Source: Aurantiacibacter zhengii (GTDB taxonomy: Bacteria > Pseudomonadota > Alphaproteobacteria > Sphingomonadales > Sphingomonadaceae). Taken from it: a stretch of 64,000 nucleotides of DNA. Both the position numbers and the translations under genes were made by a program. The notes beneath the pieces are model-generated. The model was not told the origin of the DNA. It searched no databases and saw only the letters and a list, made by a program, of their open reading frames with translations. Shown one piece after another: positions 45,496-54,338 of this stretch; position 1 is the stretch's first letter; each line of letters starts with the position of its first letter. Location: positions 62,001-126,000 of the forward strand of contig NZ_QXFL01000004.1 of assembly GCF_003584125.1 (NCBI RefSeq). The letters run 5' to 3'.

Positions 45496-47967
45496 TCACT
45501 CCTCTTCTCCGCCTTCCGGAGTTATGTAAATCTCATTCAGTTGAAGAATGGGATCCGAATTGTCTGGCACTTCGACCGTAAAGCTTGCTTCAGCCCCGAA
45601 CAAATCGATTTGGTAAGTGTAGCCCGGCCGCAAACCGACGATGGCGAAACGACCTGTGGAATTCGTAAAGAACGGTTGATCGACAAACTCCGCGTCGTCG
45701 ATCGACATTACCGTTCCCGACAGCAGCTCTGCCCTGCCATCGGGGTAACTCAAGAACCCGATTGCGGTAACGCTCGCTCCTGAGCCGATGACTATGCTGT
45801 ACCCACTGCGATAGGGAGGCAGGACAGTTTCGACACCAGTTCCGATATCGACACCAGCAGGCGCATCCGCCAAGTCGTAGATGATGGACTGACGATTGTA
45901 CGAGCTGAGATTGCCATTCAGGGCGGCGCCAAGAGGTCCGCTCAGGGCTTCCGAGCGACCGGCCCCAAGCGTGCGGCCCAGCGTCGCTCGCGGTCCCTCC
46001 AGATCGGAATTCGCACGCGCGAGCACGAAGCTGTCGCTGATCGGACGCCCGATGCCCACGACACCGTCCGCAAATGCGAGTGCCGTGCCGATCTGAAGTC
46101 GCGCACTACGCGCGTCAGTGATGTTGCCTATGCCATTTCCGCTGGAAGCGACGAACCCGCGGGCGAAGAACCGGTTGGCGACATAAGAGGCGCTTGCCTC
46201 AACGCCCTGGATGCCTTGCGAGCTTCGCATGATCACGTCGTATCCCCAGGATCCGACAGTGTTCTCGAAGCCCTTCGAGATCGAGGCGCGGGCATCGTCT
46301 CTGCGGCTGCTATAGTTCGCGTCAGCTCTGACCGATCGGCCAAGCGGGATCGAGATAGTGGCGCGAACGCCGAAATTGCGCCGGAAGAAGTCATCGCCGT
46401 ATTCGACGCCGACGCTGAAGCGGAACCGGCGGGTCGAGCGCACGAAGTCGGCAAAGATTGATCGGTTCGCCCGCGTCCCGCCACGTTCGAACCAGTTCGC
46501 GCCCACCACAATGGAAGATCGTTCATCGATCCGCTGGGAAAAATTTCCATTCAGAAAGAACGAGTCCGCCCGGTTGAAAAATATCCCGTCGTTGACTGTC
46601 ACAAAATTGGCGTTGCGGTACTCTCCGTTGAGCGAAATCTGGCCCGACCCCAGGGAATTTTCGAATTGGTGAGAATAGCGGATTTCAGCGGCATACCCTG
46701 TTCCCTGGCCAAGACTTGCAGCCAGGCCGAGTTCGAACCGGCCGGGAATCGAGCGCGGGGAAACAATCATCTCGGTGCCGATGACCTGGACATCTTGCGA
46801 TGCCTGGACTGCGCCACCCACGGTGAACCGATTGCTGATCCCGCGGCGGTAATATGCCGAGAGCGCCGGATCGCTTGAATAGGTCGGGTTGATGCCAAAC
46901 CCGACGGGGATGAACCCTATCGCAGCCCCGTACTCGGTTTCCCCGGGAGCAAGGGCATTGGGATCGAGAAACGTATCGAATGACGTGATCTGACGGCGGC
47001 CCGCCGCATCCGTCACGAACAACTGGGCATTGCGCCCACCGTATTGCGCACGCAACTGAGCCAGGTCGTACGGGCCTGCGGTCAACTGCAACAAGTCGAC
47101 CTGCCGACCGTCGATCAGGACTTCGAGAGTTGCATCACGCTCTAGCAGGATTTGCTGGCCACCCAGCTCGGTGATTGGCCCGGAATCGTTGAAGACGCGG
47201 CGTCCCTTCTGCACGCCGATACCGCCCAAGAAGATCCCGCCCAATTGGCTGAGGCCCGCAACCTGCACGTCTCCGGCCGACCAGCGACGGCTTTCTTCCG
47301 GTTCGTCGTAAATCGCGCGTACCGACCGCCTGTAGAAGCCGCTACCACCGGCGATGTTCTCATCATAGCCACCCTCGAATTCGAGGACGATGTCGCGGGC
47401 GCGCAGTGCCCCATCGAATAGTATGCCCGGAGCGAGCGGCGATCCGAAATTGTCGACCCCGAAATCGCCGAACACGTTGAGATAGGCGCTTGTCCCGCTG
47501 GGCTCGAGGGTAATCGGCACTTCGTCGGCAACCCGATCAAAGCCGAGCGATTGAAGAACGGCTAGCGAACCATCGATCCGCTCGACAGAGATTTCCAGCT
47601 GGGAAGAATTGTAGCGAAGGTCGATACCTGCGGCTGCGACATCTTGCGGGGTCAGTTTCGGCCTATCGATCAGGTTCTCTTCGAAAAGAGCATATCCGTC
47701 CGGCGAGAGCAGCGGTTCGAGTTTCTCGATGAGGGACGCCCGATTATAAAGTATCCGGCCATCCAGATAGAGATCGACGAGAACATCGCCGTAGACCCGC
47801 CCGCCGCGCACAAGGGGCAGAAGGAGTTGGGTAGGGGCGGGTTGCTCGGCGCGATCTTCAATGGCAGGCCCGCCTTGTTCCGGCGGGACGGATTGCGCAG
47901 ATACGACGCTCGGCGCAACCGCATTCGACAGCAAGAGCATCGCTCCCGAAATGCAATGCCCGTACAT
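45496..47967 (-). CDS. Fimbrial outer-membrane usher protein
   Basis: 823 residues from ATG 47967. It has a signal peptide, an N-terminal chaperone-binding domain (LLLPLVRGGRVYGDVLVDLY), a long beta-barrel and plug region with GQQILLERDATLEVLIDGRQ, and a C-terminal part with ITSFDTFLDPNALAPGETEY and SGTVMSIDDAEFVDQPFFTNS. Shape and length match FimD/PapC-type ushers of the spore-coat-U (sigma) group. It threads pilin subunits through the outer membrane. Confidence 0.88.
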   Translation of the reverse strand: MYGHCISGAMLLLSNAVAPSVVSAQSVPPEQGGPAIEDRAEQPAPTQLLLPLVRGGRVYGDVLVDLYLDGRILYNRASLIEKLEPLLSPDGYALFEENLIDRPKLTPQDVAAAGIDLRYNSSQLEISVERIDGSLAVLQSLGFDRVADEVPITLEPSGTSAYLNVFGDFGVDNFGSPLAPGILFDGALRARDIVLEFEGGYDENIAGGSGFYRRSVRAIYDEPEESRRWSAGDVQVAGLSQLGGIFLGGIGVQKGRRVFNDSGPITELGGQQILLERDATLEVLIDGRQVDLLQLTAGPYDLAQLRAQYGGRNAQLFVTDAAGRRQITSFDTFLDPNALAPGETEYGAAIGFIPVGFGINPTYSSDPALSAYYRRGISNRFTVGGAVQASQDVQVIGTEMIVSPRSIPGRFELGLAASLGQGTGYAAEIRYSHQFENSLGSGQISLNGEYRNANFVTVNDGIFFNRADSFFLNGNFSQRIDERSSIVVGANWFERGGTRANRSIFADFVRSTRRFRFSVGVEYGDDFFRRNFGVRATISIPLGRSVRADANYSSRRDDARASISKGFENTVGSWGYDVIMRSSQGIQGVEASASYVANRFFARGFVASSGNGIGNITDARSARLQIGTALAFADGVVGIGRPISDSFVLARANSDLEGPRATLGRTLGAGRSEALSGPLGAALNGNLSSYNRQSIIYDLADAPAGVDIGTGVETVLPPYRSGYSIVIGSGASVTAIGFLSYPDGRAELLSGTVMSIDDAEFVDQPFFTNSTGRFAIVGLRPGYTYQIDLFGAEASFTVEVPDNSDPILQLNEIYITPEGGEEE

Positions 47968-47989
47968 GTCCCCTGCCCCCAACGCCGGC

Positions 47990-48793
47990 TTACTGGAATT
48001 CGATTTCGACGCTGTCCGGATCCAGTGACTGCTCGAGCGGTATGAAGAATATCCGCGCCTTGCTCGGAGCCACGATTCCCAGGCCCGTGTTCAGGCGCAC
48101 TTCGCTGTCACTGAACCGCTGCTCGAAAGGCGATCCCTCGAGCGTGGTGCCTTTAATTGCCCAGTTTGTCTGTCCCGCTCCGAAATAACGGTCGCCGGAA
48201 TTGCTTATGCGCACCTCTATACCGGAGACGGTCTTGGTCTCGACGCCTTCCTCCGCAACCTCCGCCTCTTCCTCGCTCAGGGGAACGACGCGCTCTGCGG
48301 TCCTGATCCATTCCACCTTTGGCTCCGCCTGAGTGCCCCGCGGAACCACGTTGATCAGAACATTGAACCGCATCAGCATCTGAATGCGCGATTCATCCTC
48401 GCTCAGCGCCACAGGGACCTGGCTGACCGAAGCGTAGAATATTTCCGACTGGTTCGTGGAGCCATCGGGGATGTACTGGATGCGGAAAACCTGCTGGCCT
48501 TGCGGCTGGAGCACCGTTTGGGGTGGGAAGACGACGAAGCGATCATCGGCGGGCTCAAGCGTGACCGTCCCGTCTTCGGAAATGATTCCACGGTGCATCG
48601 TGATTTCGAAAGGGATTGCGCGATCTTCTGAATTCGAAACTTCCAGGCGCAGGGTAGACCCGGTGCCGGAAGGCTCGATCTCGGCCACCATGGGGGTTAC
48701 CCGCGCCGCCTTCAGCGGCTGCGCGGTCATGAAGATCGACAGAACGAAGGCTGCTGCAACAGACGCTACACTCAAAGTACGGCGAAATGACAT
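47990..48793 (-). CDS. PapD-like periplasmic pilus chaperone
   Basis: 267 residues with a signal peptide (AAAFVLSIFMTAQPLKAA). Two immunoglobulin-like domains: the first shows RVTPMVAEIEPSG, SNSEDRAIPFEITMHR and FPPQTVLQPQGQQVFRIQYI, where the Arg and the alternating strand are the subunit-binding edge; the second begins near PKVEWIRTAE. It caps pilin subunits by donor-strand complementation. It follows the pilin after a terminator-containing gap of 132 bases. Confidence 0.88.
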   Translation of the reverse strand: MSFRRTLSVASVAAAFVLSIFMTAQPLKAARVTPMVAEIEPSGTGSTLRLEVSNSEDRAIPFEITMHRGIISEDGTVTLEPADDRFVVFPPQTVLQPQGQQVFRIQYIPDGSTNQSEIFYASVSQVPVALSEDESRIQMLMRFNVLINVVPRGTQAEPKVEWIRTAERVVPLSEEEAEVAEEGVETKTVSGIEVRISNSGDRYFGAGQTNWAIKGTTLEGSPFEQRFSDSEVRLNTGLGIVAPSKARIFFIPLEQSLDPDSVEIEFQ

Positions 48794-48873
48794 CTAAACC
48801 CCTCTAAGAATTGGCGCGGCTGCGGCTGCGCAAAATTCTTCTTCACCTTGGTGCCCAACTCCGAAGACAACGT

Positions 48874-48909
48874 AAAAATGCCGACACGCCGCGAAGCGCG
48901 CCGGCATTT
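48874..48909 (-). terminator. Terminator/attenuator between pilin and chaperone genes
   Basis: On the reverse strand, an AAATGCCG/CGGCATTT stem encloses a second GC-rich hairpin and is followed by a run of U (five A on the plus strand). It lies 17 bases past the pilin stop. Partial termination would give more pilin than chaperone and usher, a common arrangement in pilus operons. Confidence 0.8.
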
Positions 48910-48925
48910 GAACTGTCAGCGCATA

Positions 48926-49495
48926 TCAGGGTGCGATCGCGACCGTCACTTCTGCGGTTGCGCTGTAGGTGCCTGCGACCGCGCGGAAACCGCGATTGTC
49001 GTCATAGTCGACCCAACCGGCAAAGCTGATCTGACGATGCAGGGCGTGACGCGGATCATCGTTCCGGGTGTTGCCGGTGCTGGTAGCGTAGTACAGGCGG
49101 TTGTTCCCGGTCCCCACGCCATAGTTGTTGGCCGCGACGCGGAAATCGATCTCGTCGCTAAAGCCTTCGGCTTCTTCTTCGGGGGTGACACCGCGCGGAT
49201 TGACCAGCGGACCATTGGTCGTGATCGTCATCTGGTTGTTGTCGTTGCAGCTCAGGAACACCTCGTTGCTGTTCGTCTGGGTCGAACCATTTCCGAAGAG
49301 CAGGGCATTCGAGCCAGCAGTGGTGACGATCTTCAGCGCCGGCGTGATGGTGATATCCTGCACGTCTTCCATGAGGCAGGTCGGCGTCACGGTAGCGTTG
49401 ACAACGAACGAATCGCTGGTCGTGTTGGCCTGCGCGAAAGCTGGAGCGGCTGAAATAGCGGCAACGCCTGCGACAAGAATTGCAAGTTTCTTCAT
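48926..49495 (-). CDS. Major pilin-like secreted protein of the chaperone-usher operon
   Basis: 189 residues from ATG 49495. Signal peptide KLAILVAGVAAISAAPAFAQ, then a beta-rich domain starting SFVVNATVTPTCLMEDVQDI, where ATVTPTC is the usual N-terminal donor strand with its Cys; the partner Cys is in VFLSCNDNN. It ends YSATAEVTVAIAP, a pilin-type closing strand. It is the first gene of the operon and so likely the major subunit. The 5' region upstream to 50200 holds its promoter. Confidence 0.8.
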   Translation of the reverse strand: MKKLAILVAGVAAISAAPAFAQANTTSDSFVVNATVTPTCLMEDVQDITITPALKIVTTAGSNALLFGNGSTQTNSNEVFLSCNDNNQMTITTNGPLVNPRGVTPEEEAEGFSDEIDFRVAANNYGVGTGNNRLYYATSTGNTRNDDPRHALHRQISFAGWVDYDDNRGFRAVAGTYSATAEVTVAIAP

Positions 49496-50200
49496 GAGTT
49501 TATCCTCTTCCTTGGACAATAGATCTCCATCCGAAGAATCGAGGATCTTCGGTTGGTCGTTTAGCGAGGCGCGTTTCGCCTTCTTTGGTGTGGGAGTCCT
49601 CTCCCCCCTTTTGTAACCGGCAATCTATACTCGCCTTGAAAACGAATCGATTTGCCGGTGCGACTGACTATTGGTTAACGATGCATTTACATTTTTGCAA
49701 CGAACTGCCCCGATTCCGCCGCCCTTGTGTCAGACTGGCACGTTCGTCTTGGTGAGGGTTTGGCCTCGCCTGAGGTCGTCAAGCCTGGCTTTCCCATATC
49801 CATTCCATGGAAGCAGTATCAACGGCTTTCTGAGCTTCATCTCGCGTCAATCTGGAGGATCGTGTGCCGCTCGCCCAGCGGAAACAGCCCAATGCGAATG
49901 GCAGGGGACTGCGATTAACCTTCTGTTCTGTCGCGAAAATATCTTGGTCGGCGCCTTAACAGTGCCTGTTAAGGCGAACGGATACCTCGTTCTCGCGATG
50001 CTCCGATAACAGCCAAATGCCCTCCCAAATCCGTCGAATGAACTCCAAGAACTTGCAGGGATCGGCCCTCTGAAAACGCAGCCCGAGCGAACCGAACACG
50101 CCTGTCATATGATTGCATACAGGCCCATCATGCGATGCATTTTTCGCAACTTTGGCAAGTCAGCGCCGACGATTCGTCGCCTCGCCGATGCGCCTCTGGT
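49496..50200. other. Long intergenic region with a perfect inverted repeat
   Basis: About 705 bases between the pilin 5' end and the CoA-lyase 3' end. Short open frames are present on the plus strand (up to 112 residues), but none shows a domain, signal peptide or convincing ribosome site. The only clear structure is the inverted repeat at 49952-49976. The pilin promoter must lie near 49500-49680, which is more AT-rich than the rest. Confidence 0.5.
49952..49976. repeat. Perfect 10-bp inverted repeat with 5-base spacer
   Basis: CGCCTTAACA and TGTTAAGGCG are exact reverse complements separated by GTGCC. No T-run follows on either strand, so it is not an obvious terminator. It could be an operator or a remnant of a recombination site. 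Confidence 0.6.
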
Positions 50201-51043
50201 TCAGGCAGTTTCGCCCGCGCTCCGAAGCAGGCGCCTGGCCTGCGTCAGATGCGGCCGGTCTATCATCTTGCCGTCGAGTTGCAGAGCGCCTGCATCCGGC
50301 TGCGCGTCGAACGCGGCGACGATGGCCCTGGCGTGAGCGATTTCTTCCGCTGTCGGCTCGAACGCTGCATTGATTACGGGCACCTGTGCCGGGTGGATCG
50401 CCATCATGCCGGTAAACCCATCGCGCCGTCCCCGCGCCGCATAGGCGGCAAGGCCTTCGGTGTTCCTGATGTCCGGATAGACCGTTTCGATTGCAGGCAC
50501 GCCGGCCGCGTGCGCTGCCAGCAGGGTAAGGTTGCGCGCCATCTCGTATGGCGAGGTATAGCTGCCGTCATCCTCGCGGGAAGTCGCGGCCCCGATTGCG
50601 GCGGGCAGGTCCTCCGCCCCCCAGGTCAGACCCATCAGCGGGGTCGTAACGTCCCGGTAGGTGCCAAGTTCGAAGATCGCGGCCGGGGTCTCGGTGGCAA
50701 TGGGGAAGACCGGTATTGCCGCACCGTCCATCATTTCTACCAGCAGCCCGACGCTTTTCGCACCTTCGGCCTTGGGTAGCATGGCGCCTGCCGGCGGGTT
50801 CGCCAGGACAGCGGCGAGATCGCTTTCCGTTTCGCCGCTGTCGAGCGGATTGACGCGCACGATGACGGGGATATCGCCGGGCGATTGCAGGAACTCGGCC
50901 ACGGCCTCCCTGCCCTTCGCCTTGTTCGCCCGAGCGACCGAATCCTCCAGGTCGATGATGATCGCATCGGCCCCGCTCGCGGCAGCCTTGGCAAAGCGTT
51001 CCGGCCGGTCGGCAGGGACGAACAGAAGGCTGCGCAGCCTCAC
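50201..51043 (-). CDS. CoA-ester lyase (HpcH/HpaI, citrate lyase beta-like)
   Basis: 280 residues from GTG 51043, which overlaps the MaoC stop by four bases. The family motifs are RSLLFVPADRPERFAKAA, DAIIIDLEDSV with the Mg-binding Asp/Glu, VIVRVNPLDS, FPIATETPAAIF and WGAEDLPAAIGA. It is of the malyl-CoA/citramalyl-CoA lyase (CitE-like) group. Pairing with a MaoC hydratase suggests reversible C-C cleavage of a hydroxyacyl-CoA such as beta-methylmalyl-CoA; the exact substrate is not readable. Confidence 0.85.
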   Translation of the reverse strand: MRLRSLLFVPADRPERFAKAAASGADAIIIDLEDSVARANKAKGREAVAEFLQSPGDIPVIVRVNPLDSGETESDLAAVLANPPAGAMLPKAEGAKSVGLLVEMMDGAAIPVFPIATETPAAIFELGTYRDVTTPLMGLTWGAEDLPAAIGAATSREDDGSYTSPYEMARNLTLLAAHAAGVPAIETVYPDIRNTEGLAAYAARGRRDGFTGMMAIHPAQVPVINAAFEPTAEEIAHARAIVAAFDAQPDAGALQLDGKMIDRPHLTQARRLLRSAGETA

Positions 51044-51492
51044 GCCTTGCTGCCCTTGATCAGCGCCATGCGCAGGCACTCGCACACCACCTCGTCACGC
51101 TGGTTCAGCAGGCGGTGCTTGAAGGTGACGATACCCGAGCCAGGGCGGGACTTGCTCTCGCGCTTATCCATCACTTCGGTTTCGGCGCGCAGCGTGTCAC
51201 CAAGGAATGTCGGTTTGGGATGCAGCAGCTTGTCATAGCCAAGGTTGGCCACCAGCGTGCCCAGCGTGGTGTCGCCAACGCTCAGCCCCACCATCAGCGC
51301 AAAAGTGAAAGTGCCGTTGACCAGGATCTGGCCGAACTCGCTTTCGCTGGCAGCCTGCGCATCGAGATGAAGCGGCTGCGGGTTGTGCGTCATCGTGGAG
51401 AACAGCAGGTTGTCTGTCTCCGTCACCGTACGACGGATTTCATGGGTAATCGTCTCACCCACCTGCCACTCGTCGAAAAACTTGCCTGCCAT
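51040..51492 (-). CDS. MaoC-family (R)-specific enoyl-CoA hydratase-like protein
   Basis: 150 residues from ATG 51492; the open frame extends upstream without a family-like start. The hot-dog fold hydratase motif is visible: VTETDNLLFSTMTHNPQPLHLD with the catalytic Asp/His area, FGQILVNGTFTFALMVGLSV, and a final GIVTFKHRLLNQRDEVVCEC. It hydrates enoyl-CoA esters. Coupled to the CoA-ester lyase. Directly upstream sits a decayed crotonase, so an acyl-CoA route was probably larger once. Confidence 0.85.
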   Translation of the reverse strand: MAGKFFDEWQVGETITHEIRRTVTETDNLLFSTMTHNPQPLHLDAQAASESEFGQILVNGTFTFALMVGLSVGDTTLGTLVANLGYDKLLHPKPTFLGDTLRAETEVMDKRESKSRPGSGIVTFKHRLLNQRDEVVCECLRMALIKGSKA

Positions 51493-51517
51493 CCACTCTC
51501 TTCCTTTTCGCTGGCCT

Positions 51518-51725
51518 CTAGCGGCCCTGCCATTTCGGATCGCGTTTCTCAACGAAAGTCATACTCGCAATAGCCTTTGCCGCTTCGATCGCCGCGTCCA
51601 GCTGCCTTTCTGCCGGGACTACGCGCGACACCAGTCTTCCCCCGCTCGATCCATAATGCGGCCCGTCAACTCCATGTCCATCGCCTTGGTCTCGTCAACA
51701 AGCGGGTAAGACGACTTTGGCAATC
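51518..51725 (-). pseudogene. Remnant of an enoyl-CoA hydratase (crotonase) gene
   Basis: In reverse, the frames show crotonase C-terminal pieces in order: SRLTRL and, one frame away, VDETKAMDMELTGRIMDRAG, then after another shift LVSRVVPAERQLDAAIEAA, and the end FVEKRDPKWQGR followed by a stop. Crotonases end this way (TGRRIDA.., GLVSRVVP.., EGMRAFVEKRxPxWxGR), but about 40 residues between IASM and FVEKR are missing. At least two frameshifts and one deletion make it non-functional. The N-terminal two thirds are absent. It ends 26 bases before the MaoC ATG. Confidence 0.8.
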
Positions 51726-51940
51726 ATCCGAGAACCAGATTGGCGGCGAAAGAAAGAAATGCACGACGATAGAGCAGACCGACTGCTAACGACCCGATTT
51801 CGCGCAGGGGGGATTGGGGTGTCGTGGATCATCCCATAAAAACGAGGCTCCGTCGTAACTCTCTACCAGCTCATCGCTTTAAGTGAAAATTAACCATGTC
51901 GGCGGTATCCAATCCGATGGATTTTTCTATCTGGGCTGCC

Positions 51941-52309
51941 ATGAACACGATACTAGTTGCCGACGACGAACCCCTGATGAGGGAGCTACTCGAATTCCGC
52001 CTGGCCCAGCGCGATTATCACCCGGTTACTGCTGCTGACGGTCGCGAAGCGCTTGCCCGGCTTGAGGATTCGTCACCCGATGCGGTGGTCCTCGATGCCA
52101 TGATGCCCGTGCACGACGGGTTCGAGGTGCTTAGGCGCATGCGCGCTTCATCGCAGCATGCTCATACGCCGGTAATCATGCTGACCGCCCGGCGGGGCGA
52201 GAAGGACATTGTCGAAGCGCTGGAGATCGGTGCCAACGACTATCTCGTGAAGCCTTTCATGCCCGAAGAATTGCTCGCCCGTCTCGCGCGCCTGCTAAAG
52301 GATAAGTGA
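51941..52309 (+). CDS. Stand-alone response regulator receiver protein
   Basis: 122 residues from ATG 51941 (an ATG at 51896 would add 15 residues). The receiver pattern is complete: acidic DDEPLMRELL, phosphoacceptor Asp in AVVLDAMMPVHDG, Thr in VIMLTAR and Lys in YLVKPFMPEELLAR. No output domain. It is coupled to the YaiO-like gene by a four-base overlap (GTGA). It may receive phosphate from the Hpt/hybrid kinase nearby, an inference from position. Confidence 0.9.
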   Translation: MNTILVADDEPLMRELLEFRLAQRDYHPVTAADGREALARLEDSSPDAVVLDAMMPVHDGFEVLRRMRASSQHAHTPVIMLTARRGEKDIVEALEIGANDYLVKPFMPEELLARLARLLKDK

Positions 52310-53316
52310 CTTTGCGCATACTCGTGGCAGGAATGCTTTTCGTTGCCCTCACGAACGCCTCGGCATTCGCACAGGACAGCCTCTACGACCGCGCTGTTAC
52401 TGCGCGACTGGCGGACGATCCGGCGCTCGCGGCATCGCTTCTCGAGGACTGGCTTGCGGAGCACCCTGACGATGTCGATGCGCTCGTCCAATACGGCTAC
52501 GCCCTGCTGGCGCTAGGCAGGCTCGAAGAAGCGGAATTCGCTTTCCAGAAAGTTCTCCGAAAGGCTCCGGAATACGCCGACGCTGCGCAAGGCCTGGCGC
52601 TCGTCGCGGAGCGCCGAGAGACCGAGCAAGCGGTGCGGAGCGGCTTTATTCTCGTCGAAGGAGCCTTGAGCAATACCGGCGGTGGGCAGGATGATTGGCA
52701 GGAACTTGGCGTACTCGCCTCCCTTCCGGTCGGCACCCGCACCACCCTCGACCTTGGCGGAACCTGGCATCGGCGCTTTGGTGCTGAAGACGTGGAGCTT
52801 GGCGGACGTGCCACCTACAGGGCGACGGAAAACCTGTGGCTGAGGGCCGGAGCTTCGGTTACGCCGAATGCGGATTTCCGCCCGGCCACTGGCATATCGA
52901 CAGGCTTTGATTTCAGGATTGCTCCGAGCACCGTCGCCAGTCTTGATAGCAGTTGGCAAAGCTATCCCGTGCAAGACGTATGGACCGTGAGGCCCGGCAT
53001 CACACAGTATTTCGGTGGCGGTCGCTTCGCTGCGTCTCTGCATAGCCACATCGTCGCGGCGGCGGGTGAGGATGTGCAGATCGGTGGCGCTTTGCGCGCA
53101 GACTATTTGCCAACCGCCAGTACCCGCCTGTTTATCGGTACAGCGACCGGACCGGACACCGATCTCGGGGTAGTCCGTGATACCACCAGCATCTTCGCAG
53201 GTGGAGAATTGCCGCTCACGCAGGATCTCTCTCTCACTGGCAGTGTCGCGCAAGAGTGGCGAGAGAATGGATTTGACCGCACCGAGGGGCGCATCGGGGT
53301 CAAGCTTTCGCTGTGA
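52306..53316 (+). CDS. YaiO-like outer-membrane beta-barrel protein with TPR N-terminus
   Basis: 336 residues, GTG 52306. A signal peptide (LVAGMLFVALTNASAFAQ) is followed by TPR-like helices (AASLLEDWLAEHPDDVDALVQ, GRLEEAEFAFQKVLRKAP) and a barrel region with repeated aromatic strands, for example TTLDLGGTWHRRFG and the ending EGRIGVKLSL. The YaiO family is an outer-membrane protein associated with polysaccharide loci. In this operon it could pass polymer or its precursor to the surface. Confidence 0.75.
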   Translation: MTLRILVAGMLFVALTNASAFAQDSLYDRAVTARLADDPALAASLLEDWLAEHPDDVDALVQYGYALLALGRLEEAEFAFQKVLRKAPEYADAAQGLALVAERRETEQAVRSGFILVEGALSNTGGGQDDWQELGVLASLPVGTRTTLDLGGTWHRRFGAEDVELGGRATYRATENLWLRAGASVTPNADFRPATGISTGFDFRIAPSTVASLDSSWQSYPVQDVWTVRPGITQYFGGGRFAASLHSHIVAAAGEDVQIGGALRADYLPTASTRLFIGTATGPDTDLGVVRDTTSIFAGGELPLTQDLSLTGSVAQEWRENGFDRTEGRIGVKLSL

Positions 53317-54338
53317 CGACACTGCGTGCTCTTTGGGAGGTTTCTCTCGCGCTGTGCCTGCTGGCCATGCTCGCGCTGCTGCTCCTGCTGCTGGCGCGGG
53401 TGCTATCTGCGCGGTTATTCGACCGCACCAGCGCGGCGCGACAGCGACTTTTACCGCTTCTGCTGGATGGCGATCCCACCGAACTGGAGCCGCTGAGGAA
53501 GGGCGAAATCCAGGCGGCTGCCGACCTGACGGTTGAGATCGCGGAGATGACGAGGGGCAGCGAACGCGAGGCCTTGCTCGCGCGCGCAACAGCGCTTGGC
53601 GTTACCGATCTGTTGATCGCCCGGCTGCGTTCGCGAAAAGCGCAGTCACGTCTCGACGCAGTTGAGGCACTGTCGCTGTTCGAGGGTTCGCATGACTATG
53701 TGATCGGCGCACTGGACGACCGCAATCCGGACGTCAGGCTGGGTGCAGCCCTCGCTTTGGCCCAGCACGCAAATGCACCTGCACCGATCGATATCGTGAA
53801 CAAGCTGAATGTAGGTGCGGAGGAAAATTCGCTGCTCCTGGTTTCGCTGATGGTCGATCTTGCCGAAACCAATTCGGAAGCTGTCGCTGGCTTGTTGTTC
53901 GAACAAGACCTGTCACACCGCGTCAAGGTTGCGGCGATGGATGCCCTTTCGCAGCGCGGCGGCGAATATGCGCCCTTGCTTGCCTACATGGCACGCGATT
54001 CTGGCAATGAACCAGAACTGCAACCCCGGATATTCAGGGCTCTGGGCCGCACCGGTCACCCTGCGGGGGCGGACGCCATCATGGAGGGGATGGCCAGCGA
54101 TAACTGGACAGTGCGCGCCGCCGCAGCCGAAGCGGTTGGCAAAACACGTCTTGTTGCGGCCGCGGATCGGCTGTCCACACTGCTCAATGATCCCCACTAT
54201 TGGGTGCGCTACCGTGCAAGTGAGGCCTTGCTGCGCATAGGAACGCGCGGCGTTTCCGTCCTTCGAGAAGCCAGCCGGAGCGAGGACCCGGTCGTCCGTT
54301 CGGCTGCTTTGAAGATGCTCGCAGAGGGCCGCGCATGA
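53313..54338 (+). CDS. HEAT-repeat membrane-anchored protein
   Basis: 341 residues from GTG 53313 (GTGA overlap). An N-terminal transmembrane helix (LALCLLAMLALLLLLLARVL) is followed by HEAT/armadillo-type repeats: SRLDAVEALSLF, DRNPDVRLGAALALAQ, HRVKVAAMDALSQRG, NWTVRAAAAEAVGKTR, HYWVRYRASEALLRIG and DPVVRSAALKML. Such repeats are protein-binding scaffolds. It overlaps the glycosyltransferase gene by four bases, suggesting a scaffold for the synthase; function is not known. Confidence 0.8.
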   Translation: MTTLRALWEVSLALCLLAMLALLLLLLARVLSARLFDRTSAARQRLLPLLLDGDPTELEPLRKGEIQAAADLTVEIAEMTRGSEREALLARATALGVTDLLIARLRSRKAQSRLDAVEALSLFEGSHDYVIGALDDRNPDVRLGAALALAQHANAPAPIDIVNKLNVGAEENSLLLVSLMVDLAETNSEAVAGLLFEQDLSHRVKVAAMDALSQRGGEYAPLLAYMARDSGNEPELQPRIFRALGRTGHPAGADAIMEGMASDNWTVRAAAAEAVGKTRLVAAADRLSTLLNDPHYWVRYRASEALLRIGTRGVSVLREASRSEDPVVRSAALKMLAEGRA

